Of a DNA stretch of 64,000 bases, positions 20,701 through 30,553 are shown piece after piece. The position numbers and the translations under genes are program-made. The stretch comes from Stropharia rugosoannulata (Eukaryota > Basidiomycota > Agaricomycetes > Agaricales > Strophariaceae), in contig JANCIK010000009.1 in NCBI GenBank assembly GCA_028532985.1, positions 434,001 through 498,000 on the forward strand, read 5' to 3'. Below the pieces are notes generated by a model, which worked only from the letters and a program-made list of their open reading frames with translations, ran no database searches and was not told where the DNA came from. Positions within the stretch are counted from its first letter, which is position 1. Every line of letters starts with the position of its first letter.

Positions 20701-21531
20701 TCAACAGTAACCTCATGTATGCCGTTTATGTCAATAATTGTAAATGTTTGATGGGATGATTGGATGGGAAAATAGCATTTTTCCCCATGAAGGTGACCCA
20801 ACTGAAAACGATACCCAAGAGCACGGAGCGAAGTTTTTGCCCAGTATTCCTTATCCTGCCACACCTGTTTCCCTTAGTTCTAGAAAGATCTATAATTTAC
20901 ACATAACTCACTTCAATATTATGAAGGCCATTGTGGACATGACTGTTTAAGAGGCATTGGGGACAGTACAACACAGGCCCAGTGCAGTCAGTACAGCGAT
21001 AAATTGCTACTGAAACAGTGTGACAAATATTGCAAATTTTGTCAATTGAGCCAAGAGCTTCCATCCGGAGAAACTCAGATAAGAATAGCTCCCGCTCTTT
21101 TCTCCATTCATGCATAGCATAGTCCTACAAAACATTGTCAGTGAAGTCTCTAAACTGCCAGGAATGTCTCTTACTCCTCTGTATACCCTGCGCGTTGGAT
21201 GGATATGGGTCTCGTTCAAGTATTCGATATAGTTTGGGTCAGTTGCATCATCCTCATTGGTGTCCAAAATAGGCGCAATATCTGCAACACTATACTCCTC
21301 CATCAAATCGGGAAATGAGTAATCATTACCAAGATCTTCTTGAGTGGAGTCAATGGTTACCCGATTAGAGCAATAGTTCATATTTCCATCAGAACGGATA
21401 TTGAACTCGGTTGAAAGAAGAGGAACATGTGTTTGTGTTGAAGGAGCCACTACATCATCATCCCCGTCTATGATGGGAATCATTTCACCATTTAATGAGC
21501 GGTTTCGTTGGCGTTTTTGGCGTGAATGCAT
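17746..21531 (-). CDS. KDZ transposase, complete (1,079 aa)
   Basis: Cut-and-paste transposase of the Kyakuja-Dileera-Zisupton class. Eleven exons join without frameshift or stop: 21531-21175, 21124-20912, 20864-20490, 20431-20238, 20176-20008, 19950-19808, 19758-19361, 19305-19129, 19079-18947, 18890-18166, 18101-17746. All ten introns are 47-64 nt GT-AG. The start is a basic MHSRQKRQRNR. A CxC2-like cysteine cluster begins near residue 150 (CNICHTVSVAIYRCTDC, CPQC) and a second group is LCPVCPRPGVNLP. The catalytic domain shows CIDANFRLKR (Asp about 390), SNHNAVNRDKGKEGLSASS, VSYDIACQW (Asp about 509), KFHLPAH and KVGRTDGEAIERGWA (Asp/Glu about 571-573). A long helical C-terminal region follows. 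All expected motifs are present, so the protein may be active. It is divergent from the gene at 22436, sharing its upstream region. Confidence 0.93.
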
Positions 21532-22160
21532 TTGTAGAAAGAGATTACAGTTTGTCCATGAAAATGAGGCAATTTTTAACAGAATTTATAGCAGATGAAC
21601 CGACCATACCACATGGCCTATTATTTATGTAGGGCTGTAATGCCCAGATCACTTCTGTGACAGCCAAGCCATTTGTGAAACCACATTCTTGGGCCTCGCC
21701 ATGTGGCACGATTATATCATTGGTATCATGTGACCTATCATTGATGTTAATCTCGAGCCCAGCAAAATACATAAAGAATAACATATTTAACATAGAAGGG
21801 TGTTTACCTAAGCTCTACAAAGCTTCCTGTTAGTAGATATACATATAATATACTATATACAAAAAAATATAGAACATAGGTCTCTAATTCCTGGGAATAC
21901 AGTGGTGTTTATCCAGACGATCCTTAACTCGACATTGTTCACACAGTCAGTGCCCAGAGCACGCATATGCACTGTAGTCGGTACATTTGGTTTTACTTTT
22001 ACCAAACAGCTTGGCTGTTACAAATGCTAGCAGGGTACAAGCGGCTCCAATATACTTGGCTGAAACCAATCTGAAACAGCCGGCAAACATATGCTGACTA
22101 TGTGATATGCACATTGCTCAGTTGCACTCAAGCCACCATGTGCTAGTTGTGCAGTAGTTG

Positions 22161-22260
22161 CGCACGAGTCGCACATGTTGGCGCGCACTTGGTTGCACAC
22201 AAGTCGCACATGTTGATGCGCACTTGGTCGCACACAAGTCGCACACATTGGCGTGCACCC
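22161..22260 (+). repeat. 35-bp tandem repeats in KDZ1 intergenic region
   Basis: Two adjacent 35-bp units (22183-22217 and 22218-22252) share GCGCACTTGGTYGCACACAA and then GTCGCACA. A partial unit precedes (22161-22182) and another follows. The array lies between the divergent starts of the transposase (21531) and the small gene (22436). Its GTGCAC/TGCAC words also recur in the KDZ1 ends. Confidence 0.7.
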
Positions 22261-22407
22261 ACTAGCCCACTAGTTATGCTCAAATTGCGTACAGATTAAT
22301 GTGGACTAGTTGGCTACTGGTTGAACAGATGATTTCTAAATAATAGATAGCATATAATAGGTACGACTTTGTACATGAAAAATGAGGCTATGTAACTGTT
22401 GCTACAT

Positions 22408-22415
22408 TATAAAAG
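22408..22415 (+). promoter_or_regulatory. TATA box of small KDZ1 gene
   Basis: TATAAAAG lies 28 bases before the ATG at 22436 and 34 bases before a second in-frame ATG at 22442. The short spacing suggests that one of these, or an even shorter leader, is used. Confidence 0.5.
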
Positions 22416-22435
22416 CCCTGCACTTTAACAGACGT

Positions 22436-23118
22436 ATGGGCATGTCAATGTCATCTCCACCTTCTCAGAGAATTGGGCCTGATGGCCTAACCAAGCATCA
22501 GCGCTACTACCAGAAGTGAGCAATTATGTCGTTTCATTTTGACTGAAAAACATTTACTTGAACCATTCATTTTAGACACAGAAAAGAAATTAACAGAAAG
22601 AATGCACTTCGAAACAAAGTTAATCGAAGGTCTACAAGGTAGTTGCATACATATTTAACATAAATATAGTCTAATAAGTCCTACTCTGCAGACACAATAA
22701 CACTAGTAATCAAGATGAAGTTGAAGAGCCTATGCCATCTAAGAATAATGTGCTACTGCCTTGTCCATGTACAAAAGAGGCAACAGTATCGGCAGATGTT
22801 AACGATCTTGAGCAAAAGGTGGATCAATGGCTATTACAGTGGCACACATGCAGTAGTCAGCAAAGCGGAAAGATAGGATTTCTCAAAAAGGATGTAAGCA
22901 CCGACACATGGAGAAAAATTGAAGACAAGGGCGAAGAACTTGAAATATACCTTGCCTGTGCACTGACCGACTCAATTGCGGACAACTACCATAAGCTTTC
23001 AATGTTACGAGAAATTGTGGCACGTGCACTCGGAATGATTGCGATAGTAATAGCAAATGGCTTTGAACAAGAAGAACTAACATATGTACTACATCGAGGA
23101 TACTCTAGAGCAAGATAA
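22436..23118 (+). CDS. Small basic KDZ1-encoded protein (189 aa)
   Basis: Exons 22436-22515, 22576-22638 and 22692-23118 join in phase across two GT-AG introns (60 and 53 nt). Residues 20-50 are strongly basic (RYYQKHRKEINRKNALRNK, then VNRRSTR), like a DNA-contacting basic helix. The C-terminal half is helical and mixed-charge, without a recognised domain. I do not recognise the family. Position next to the transposase, with a shared upstream region and 35-bp tandem repeats, suggests a transposon-encoded DNA-binding accessory or regulator; this is inference. The frame has no defects. Confidence 0.7.
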
Positions 23119-23149
23119 CCATGTAGTTTGTCAGCTAGTCCCCCACAAT

Positions 23150-23735
23150 CTAATCCATAAATTCTCCTTCGGACATAACACGCTCAGTTCCATTCGAGAC
23201 AAGAACAACCTTTCCAGCCTTCAACGCATCCCGAAATGCTTGAATTGCTGATTCCTTCGACTTGTAGTGCAGAATGCTAACTCTGGAACCCAACCGATTG
23301 GGTATGTTCTCTCTAAGAATGGCATTCCTATTAGACTTGAACGGTGAATGGGTAGATGAATCACTTACAAGCCTTGGTAGTATCCTGGACTAGAGCCTGT
23401 AAACTGGACATACCAGCGCTCATGTGGAGGGATAAACTCATATGGCCCGGAATATCCATCTAGCACTCCGTCTAGATCACCTAATCCCAGTGCTTTAAAA
23501 TATATCAGCATTTATGTCGAATACGAAGTAATTAAATCTACAAACCGTGAGCAAGTCGAGAAAGTCCTATATCAAACTTTAAGTTACATATACAGTGACT
23601 ATTGTCATAAACCGTACCAAGTTGAGCAGCCGCAATGGATGAGTATAAATCACGCATGGCAAAAATTGTGTTATCATAATCAAAACGATATCCTTGACCG
23701 TGTGAGGTGTCTGACATGTTGTTGGGAGACGACAT
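23150..23735 (-). CDS. Viroplasmin/RNase H1 N-terminal-like protein (about 163 aa)
   Basis: Exons 23735-23546, 23492-23369 and 23327-23150 join in phase (introns 53 and 41 nt). The C-terminal half reads ERWYVQFTGSSPGYYQGL, then SRVSILHYKSKESAIQAF. This fits the WYVVxxGxxPGIY...Y.SxxEAxxAF pattern of the small alpha/beta domain found at the N-terminus of RNase H1 and in caulimovirus viroplasmin, which binds RNA/DNA hybrids or dsRNA. The assignment is by pattern only. The N-terminal half (YRFDYDN, MRDLYSSIAAAQLG) is unrecognised. An upstream in-frame ATG at 23825 would add 30 residues encoded partly by a G8 run, so I prefer 23735. It is convergent with the gene ending at 23118. Confidence 0.55.
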
Positions 23736-23937
23736 AAGTAGAGTAACTGGGAGATAGCAAACGGGCAGAGTGGGGGGGGGCGTAAGTTTCAATGGGCATG
23801 TAAACCTTCCGCTATTGCCCTTCATGTATTGTGGGAGTGACTTAATGCTACCGTGAAACAACGGTCTACAACGGTGCCAGATTGCAAGCAATAGATCAGA
23901 TCATCCAAGATTTGATGCACATGGATACAGGCAATCA

Positions 23938-24013
23938 CACCGACACCCCTTGTAGATATACACATACTTAGCGACAGTGCTAAGCATGTGTATATCTACG
24001 AAGGGCGTCGGTG
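23938..24013. repeat. Long palindrome between divergent KDZ1 genes
   Basis: 35-bp arms (23938-23972 and 23979-24013) flank a 6-bp loop, GACAGT. Left-arm start CACCGAC and right-arm end GTCGGTG pair, with four mismatches, all transitions. It lies between the minus gene starting at 23735 and the plus gene starting at 24040. Confidence 0.9.
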
Positions 24014-24039
24014 AAACTGCATACAGCCCAAATTCCATA

Positions 24040-26381
24040 ATGGGACGCTCATGGACTTCTGCCGCCCAAAAGGCCTGGCTCGAGAAAAAGCTCCCAGACT
24101 ATCTGTCTGCTATACGTGGAGAAGAAAGTGGCCGCAGGTTTCTTCTTTCTGTCTTTGATGAATGGTTCATTGAGTTTCCGGAGGCGACGGGTGATGATAG
24201 TAGCAGTGGTACTGCGTTGGATGCAACAGCGGAGGCAGAGGCAGTTAACCACCGCAAACATGTAAGTATTTTATTCAATGTACTATGACATGTGCATATA
24301 ACTTATATATACCACCAGCAAATACAGAACTGGTTTGAGTGGCACTCATGCCCTCATCGTCCCACCAAGGGAGATGGTCTTGCTGAAGCAATTTTAAAAA
24401 GCTTCATTGCGCCAACCACCGAATCTTGTACACGCCCTAACAATAAGCCATCGCGTGCCCCTCACAGAGTTGACATATACCACCGCTTGTATCCTGTGAA
24501 GACGAACAAGGCCATATTGTCTGCTATTGATGATTTCAAGCGCGAGAACCCGGACCATAAGTTTCTACCAGCAGACAGACTTCGTATTCGACGCCAGACA
24601 CTTTCATATATGCTTTCTTTGGAGCCTAGTTCAACAATGGATGTCATTAACGACAAGCTGCGCCTTTGGAAGGAAGTGCAGGATGTGCGAATCAAAAGTC
24701 AGGCGGAAAACTCTTTGAATTCCTCTGTGGCATCAAAGACGCCCCAGGAATACGACTAGTAAGCCTTGTTATACCTCATTATTACCTTTCAGCTTACCAA
24801 TTTCTGTCTATTCAGCTGGTTGAAACGTCTACCTACAATTATGAATGAGTTTGGTGAGTTCATTGCAAAGAAGACAGGATGGACATTCCATTTACTGGCT
24901 GGGGGACCAAATCCGTCTTCAAATGGCAATATTTACCTGCAACAGTATGGCGCTTTCCATTGATGTGTCTCTGTTTCTGACTTTTGCATATAGCTATTAT
25001 TTCGGATCAAAGTCAATCTCCGGGAATACGTTCAAGGACTCATATCCAGGCTTCGAGGCTCATGTTTCCGCGCCTTTCTCAAAGCATGTGTTGAACGGCT
25101 ACCGTACGTGCCTTACACCGTAGAAGAGTTCACTGTCCTGAGTCTGTTTCATTTCTAGCGTCACACATTCGCAAGGCTCGAACACTACCAACTGGCTCGT
25201 TGTATATGCCGGACTTGGAGGATCAGCAAACTCCTGGTGGTAGTAGCGCAGTCTCATCATCTGGATCAGACAGCAATGAAACGGAAACCTTGCATGTTAA
25301 TGAACCGTCTTTAGACCCTTCCCGCAGTAAAGGAAAAGAGCGCGCTCGTTCTCCCGACGAGTGGATCCATGAGGCCTTGCATACAGGAATCAATGAGGAT
25401 GAACCTATGGAAGATCAATCAGCCGCAAGTGGATCTGGGACTCGCCCTAGGTCAAGTAGCTCTGAGTCTACAGCTTCTAAGTCGCAGGGGGTGAGTCTTT
25501 ATTTCATAGCATAAACATACATTTATTAAGCTGCTACATAGACTGAGCATACCGCAGCTCATCATTTAGCTGTTTCCACTGTTTCTAATGACAGTATTGA
25601 TCCTGTCCTTCTCAGGACCTCAAATACACCTATTGCGCCCATTGCGCCCATTGCGACAAGTCCCGTTTCCCACCCTTGTTTACCTCTTGACGCTGTTCTC
25701 ACAAATACCAGAGCTTCTGAGGATTTGGATACGCTTCCGGTGACAGCCTTGGAGATCCCCCATGAGGTTCAGTTCAGCACCCCCAAGCTTGCGAGTATGG
25801 TATCCAATGAAAACACGATGGAATATATGCATCCCAGTAATTCTACCGAAAGCTGTGAGTACTTATTGCTTACTGTTACTTGTACTAACGATAAATGAGC
25901 AGCTACTACAGCTGTATTGGCCACGGGATCGTCTCCTCAAGTTGGATCACCTGTTCAACCTGTGCTACCATTATCTCTGCCATCACCAGCATTGCGCAAT
26001 CAGCCCCGGCTCACAAAGACAACCGCACTTCTAGCATCACTGATAGCTGACTATACATTGAAACCAACTGCAAATTCTGGCACCGCGCACTTGGAATCAA
26101 CAACCGACGTACTTCAAGGTGCTAATGGCGCATCAGACGGCTCTGCAAACAATGTGGCAACAGTCGAGGCAGATGCACCTGCACCACTAATGACGCCTGC
26201 CGAGAAGCGCAAGTTGACTCGGGAACGGAACTTTGCCAAGAAGCGTGGCCGGGGATGGGAGTATGTTGAGATTGACGATGACATATGCGAAAATGAAGAG
26301 ATGTCAAAGTCCAAGAAAATCGCACCCAACGTCGACGTTACAGCAGAGCGAATGCTTCGATCTCGCAGCAAGCGCCTTTAA
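24040..26381 (+). CDS. KDZ1 companion protein (674 aa), function unknown
   Basis: Seven exons join perfectly: 24040-24261, 24319-24758, 24816-24944, 24994-25103, 25159-25490, 25542-25854, 25903-26381, with GT-AG introns of 48-57 nt. The N-terminus has WTSAAQKAWLEKKLPDYLSA and DEWFIEFPE, followed by QIQNWFEWHS. A central block reads TGWTFHLLAGGP, with GNTFKDSYPGFEAHVSAPF. The second half is Ser/Thr/Pro-rich and low complexity, ending in a basic RERNFAKKRGRGWEYVEID and LRSRSKRL. I recognise no catalytic domain. Similar tryptophan-rich N-termini are seen in lineage-expanded Agaricomycete proteins. The KDZ2 element has a seven-exon gene in the equivalent place with a related tail, so this is probably a co-mobilised accessory. 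An in-frame ATG at 23986, inside the palindrome, would add 18 residues. Confidence 0.8.
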
Positions 26382-26389
26382 ACATAGTT

Positions 26390-27100
26390 ATGATTCTTTT
26401 ATAGTGTTAGTTCATCCTAACGCACCAAAGTAGTAGGTTCTTACTAGACTCCCGCATTCAACCTGCATTCAACATGCAATCCAATTTGTGTTATACTTGA
26501 CTTGCTACCTCCTTTCATTTTCTTATTCACATGTCTGCTCAACCAGACCTAAAGTTTTTATGTCGTATGTGTAGTTCAACATTATACATGGGCTGAGAAG
26601 TACTATAGAGATCTGATCACCGTACATCTAAATAACTATTGTTGACCTCAATACATTTCACTGATTTTGTCGTCATTTTATAACTGTGTGAACCCGTCTT
26701 GTAACCATGTGAACTCGAACTTGAAACTTTAATCTAAGTCAGCTACTGGTGCGGTCGGAATACACTGAGATGGTGGACACATAATGTTTTCATGTCCTTG
26801 ACAAGTTTTTCAGGGGGATTGCCTGTGTAGAGTAAGAAAATAGCTAATGGAATTTAGACCAACAGTTGTTCCTCTACAAAAACATGCCCTTGTTTGAGTG
26901 GTTGAACCGCAATGGTTGTTAGAGCCGCACTGCCTATGCTTACTACTTAGCGCTGCCTGATGATGTGCAGAACAATTAGCAAGAGCTTACTAATTACGCA
27001 AATAATTGTATCCCCAACCAAATTTGTACAAGGCAATTTTGCCAGTAAATGCTAATTATTGCCGAGTGGCGGCCATTAAAGGTAAGGAAGCCGTGGCCTG
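26390..27100. other. Non-coding right flank of KDZ1
   Basis: AT-rich sequence with no supported gene between the companion gene and the right terminal sequence. Confidence 0.4.
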
Positions 27101-27109
27101 CCGTAGGGT

Positions 27110-27258
27110 GGCTGTATCAAATTTTCTATGTCAGCTCTTTAGCAGGAGGTGTGCACCTTATCATGTGCTTATAAGAAGAAATTGTGCACAATGTTCCCCC
27201 TGCTACTAGCAGTACTATGTGCACTAAAGTAGTAGTACTGGCTCCAGCTTGAATCAAG
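27110..27258 (-). repeat. KDZ1 right terminal inverted sequence (approximate)
   Basis: The reverse complement matches the left end at about 60-65% by eye, including TAGTAGCA, TTGTGCACAA, CTTCTTAT and CTCCTGCTAA in order. Confidence 0.5.
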
Positions 27259-27259
27259 G

Positions 27260-28020
27260 GTTCGTTGTCATTTTTTTAAGACGCTCTGACTCTGCGGTGC
27301 ATGCATTCGGAAGGTAAGTGTTTATCCCGATCATCTGAGTTTGAGCCGTGCTTAGCTCAATGGAACTCCTTATTTCTGTCTTCAACCTATCTCAACTCTC
27401 CTTGCTGCCCTATATTCCTCAGATAGACCTCCGAGCTTCACCGTCCCCCACCCCCTTTTACGCACTCCCTTTCCCGGCCCAGGGCACAGAGACGGGCCTG
27501 GGAATGCGCTCGTCGGGCGTAGACCAGTCGTCACATTCGTTCACATATGTTGTCCCCAGTCCCCAGTCCAGTTGTATACACGGTGGAATGTTTACAGAAC
27601 TGGGCAAGACCTGGCGCTGCAGGGGGATGATGCAACACTTTCAGTGGGCTAGATTAATTGTATTAGTCACATACGGGCTAAGGCCAGTGCTCGGTCTCCT
27701 CGCCCCTCGCGTAGGCGTTCGACCTGTGCCTCCCTGTCTCCCGTCATCTCCACAGTGTCCTCCCCTCAGAATGAATCTGAAAATATCTGGCTGACATGAC
27801 GGGGTAATGACGGGTCGAGTGTAGTAAAATGTTGTAGCAAGGACATCCTAAGTACTCCAGCAATTAGGAAACGCGAAAGAAGCTGATAACTTGGAGGTAG
27901 TACTATAAATATACTTAATACTGTACCACAACGAAGAGAAGCTGTTAGACTGGCTTGGCTTCTACTGGAAAACTTCCTAAAGGCGCCCATACAATAGCAC
28001 ATAGTGTAGACACAGTGTGG
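27260..28020. other. Spacer between KDZ1 and KDZ2; no supported gene
   Basis: A C-rich open frame at 27348-27794 has no recognisable domain and atypical composition. I treat it as chance. Confidence 0.35.
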
Positions 28021-28106
28021 TGTATAAGACGTACGGGGGGACGCCCCCGTTGTATACGAATGAGTCGACCTCCGGGAAGCCCCTCAGTCCCTCATAGTAT
28101 ACCCTA
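28021..28106 (+). repeat. KDZ2 left terminal inverted sequence
   Basis: Matches the reverse complement of about 41630-41713: TGTA start, G-rich then GCCCCCG, CGAATGAGTCG / CGAACCAGTCG, CCCCTC.GTCCCTCAT. Confidence 0.65.
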
Positions 28107-28337
28107 TAATAGGCAGCTTACAGTGTAGGCGTCTCACACGACTCTAGGGAGGCCCCTCCTTTCTAGCCTTCCTTCGATCGGCAACTCCTTTTGCACCGGC
28201 CACTTTCAAATCGGCCACCGTGCTTACCGATGTACATGCCGATATCTTACAACCAAAATGTTGCCGATCCATCAGAACATGCTTATGATTCATGTTTTGT
28301 GTTTAAAAGTGTACAAATTGTGTTTACAAAAGTTATC

Positions 28338-30467
28338 TTACTCATTGTCAATATCCAAGTACATATCATCCGAAGACTCGCTGTAATAAGATTCTCCCTC
28401 CGATGCAAGATCTTCATCATCTTCCCCTTCGGAAGAACTAACATCTAAAGCAGACCCATAGCCAATGTCATCCTCTGGTGATACCACTTCGTCCAGATCA
28501 ATATATTGATAAAACTCGCTGGCTTGTCCAGAACGTTGCGCGACAAACTTCTGTTCTTTGTCCAAGTCATCGGCACCAGCTCGTGTGCCCGAGGATTGTT
28601 CATTAGAGCTGGCATCTGAGGAATCGGATTCTGCTGTAGTGCACCGGCCCACACCTTTGGCCGAATGCACAGGCGAGGGCAATGTTGAGTTGGTATCATC
28701 AAACTCCCCAACAATCGGTCATTTATCCTTAGCAGGACGTGATGCAGAGGGTGAGGCCGGCAGGGAGTCGGACAAGTCATCAAACTCGCCTACGACAGGG
28801 TGTTTGTTGCTATGCACGGGATGTTCAGCAGAGGGAGAGGCCGGTGCCGAGTCTGTGCCATCAAACTCGCCTGCAATAGGCTGTTTATTTTTCGTGATTG
28901 GATGAGGGGCAGGAGAGATGATGGGAGAGGCCGGCGCCGAGGCAATGTCATCAAATTCCCCAACAATGGGTCGTTTATCTTTAGCAGGACATGATGCAAA
29001 AGGTGAGGCCGGCGGGGAGTCAGACAAGTCATCAAATTCGCCTAAGATGGGGTGTTTCTTGCTATGCACAGGATGTTTAGCAGAGGGAGAGGCCGGTGCC
29101 GAGTCAATATCGTCAAACTCCCCAACAATCGGTCGTTTATCCTTAGCAGGACGTGATGCAGAGGGTGAGGCCGGCGGGGAGTCGGACAAGTCATCAAACT
29201 CGCCTACGACAGGGTGTTTGTTGCCACGCAAGGGATGTTCAGCAGACGGAGAGGCTGGCATGGAGTCTGTGCCATCAAACTCCCCAACATTGGGTCGTTT
29301 GCTCTGGTATGGTGCAGTGTTCTTCGGCCCGATGTCAACGTCAATGGGTGAGACCGGAATCTGAATATCATCTTCATCTGACTGAACATTCAATTCGCGG
29401 AATCGAGCGTCCCTTGGAAGTGTTGGATCAATGTTGGGGACATAATGTTGACTTTCGGCAATGGATATGAGATCTCGCCTGTTGGGGCGGCCCAGTGGTA
29501 TATCCTCCGACCACTCCTTGTCAAATGCCTCAGGCAGTGGATGATGATAATCTGAATGACTACCTTCTCCAGTGAGTTTGGAAGGTCGCATATGGAGAAT
29601 GTCGTCTCTAGTGAGAGAATCTGTGTCAAGTTTACTAAGGAGAAGCTCACGAAACTCGCCAGCGGCCACCATTGTTCTTGCTGCTATATTTTGATCGGCC
29701 TCGGAAAACATCAGCATGCCTTCGGCATATTGTCCCATTACTTCCAGCTTGCTATAGGCATTGTAGCAAATGGCCTTCAATCGGATGCAGTTACTACAAT
29801 TTGATTCAGGGAGATTGGATAGAAGGAATTTTTCATATTCCTTAGCAGTCGGGGGAGTTGTGTATTTCGAAGAGTATTCTTTCTGTTTCCTGGGTTCGGC
29901 ATTGGCCAGCTCTGTCGGCATCTTGGCGCTCCGATGGGTTGACAAGCAAGAGGCAAGATTGTACCCATCCAGGTACATAGTCCTAATATTGCCATCCTTC
30001 CACCAGTTGCACAAATAATTATCGACCACGATATATTTTTCGTCTTGATCCAAGGCCGATGGATACAGTGCAATTTGTTGCATCAAGTCCTCACCGAAGG
30101 TAACATCAGTGGAGTTCAACAAAGCAAACTGATGGGCCAGTGATCGTGTAATGATCGGCGTCGGAATCCCCAATGACAACGACATGGAGATCCCAATGTA
30201 ACTCATGGCAAATTTCTGCACATTTTGCCTGTAAGTAAAGGTAAATTAGAAGGCAAAACGAACTATACTTGCAGTTTCTCTGCATAAGCGGTCCAACATT
30301 TCCTTCCGTACAGCGGTTTTGTGAACAGGTAAATTCGCGATCGCAGGGATGATTGCTCGAAACCTGGACTCGCAGTAAGCAATTACCTCGGACAGATGTT
30401 TGCGCAGAGGATGGTCAGAAAGCAATGCAGTTGTTGAGGGGTTAAAGACATTGATGATGACTGACAT
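28338..30467 (-). pseudogene. Acidic tandem-repeat protein of KDZ2, one nonsense codon
   Basis: Exon 1 (from ATG 30467, MSVIINVFNPSTTALL) is followed by a long exon from about 30220. That exon contains an N-terminal region with CSNCIRLKAICYNAYSK, then about seven to eight repeats of roughly 30 residues built on KRPIVGEFDD..SAPASPSA. The frame meets TGA at 28721-28719 exactly where the repeats read KDK[R]PIVGEFDD, so the codon was almost certainly CGA. The same frame then continues through an acidic Ser/Asp/Glu-rich tail (SSSEGEDDEDLASEGES) to 28338. A simple GT-AG pairing of exons 1 and 2 gives the wrong frame; a GC-AG intron (ACT|GCAAGT..GTGCAG|AAA) would restore it. Function unknown; the acidic repetitive tail suggests a nuclear, disordered protein (inference). 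Confidence 0.65.
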
Positions 30468-30553
30468 TGCGGCAAGAAAGGAGGTAGCAAGTGATCGCGA
30501 TCACGATAATCATTCAATTTCGAGCGGAATCTTACTGTACATGTATCATGTGA

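Larger units (their letters stand above)
17240..27258. mobile_element. KDZ transposon 1 (KDZ1), about 10 kb, four intact genes
   Basis: The interval holds a complete KDZ transposase (minus) and three other intact genes, between two diverged inverted sequences. The left arm (about 17240-17370) and the reverse complement of the right arm (about 27110-27258) align over some 130 bases: ATTACAGCTTG / ATTCAAGCTGG, GTAGCA, TGTGCA, CTTCTTA, GTGCACA and CCTGCTAA occur in the same order. The arms are only moderately similar and the exact ends and target duplication are not resolved, so the boundaries are approximate. KDZ elements were described as fungal DNA transposons that often carry extra genes. 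Confidence 0.7.

Noticed and set aside
22140..22270. CRISPR-like array
   Set aside because: The repeats are contiguous, without unique spacers, and the genome is fungal; they are simple tandem repeats in a transposon promoter.
27348..27794. 149-codon plus-strand frame between the KDZ elements
   Set aside because: Low-complexity Pro/Ser/Leu content, no motif, no paralogue seen in the window.
28558..29470. Plus-strand open frames across the KDZ2 repeat region
   Set aside because: Mirror frames of the tandem-repeat protein; repeats keep antisense frames open by periodicity.
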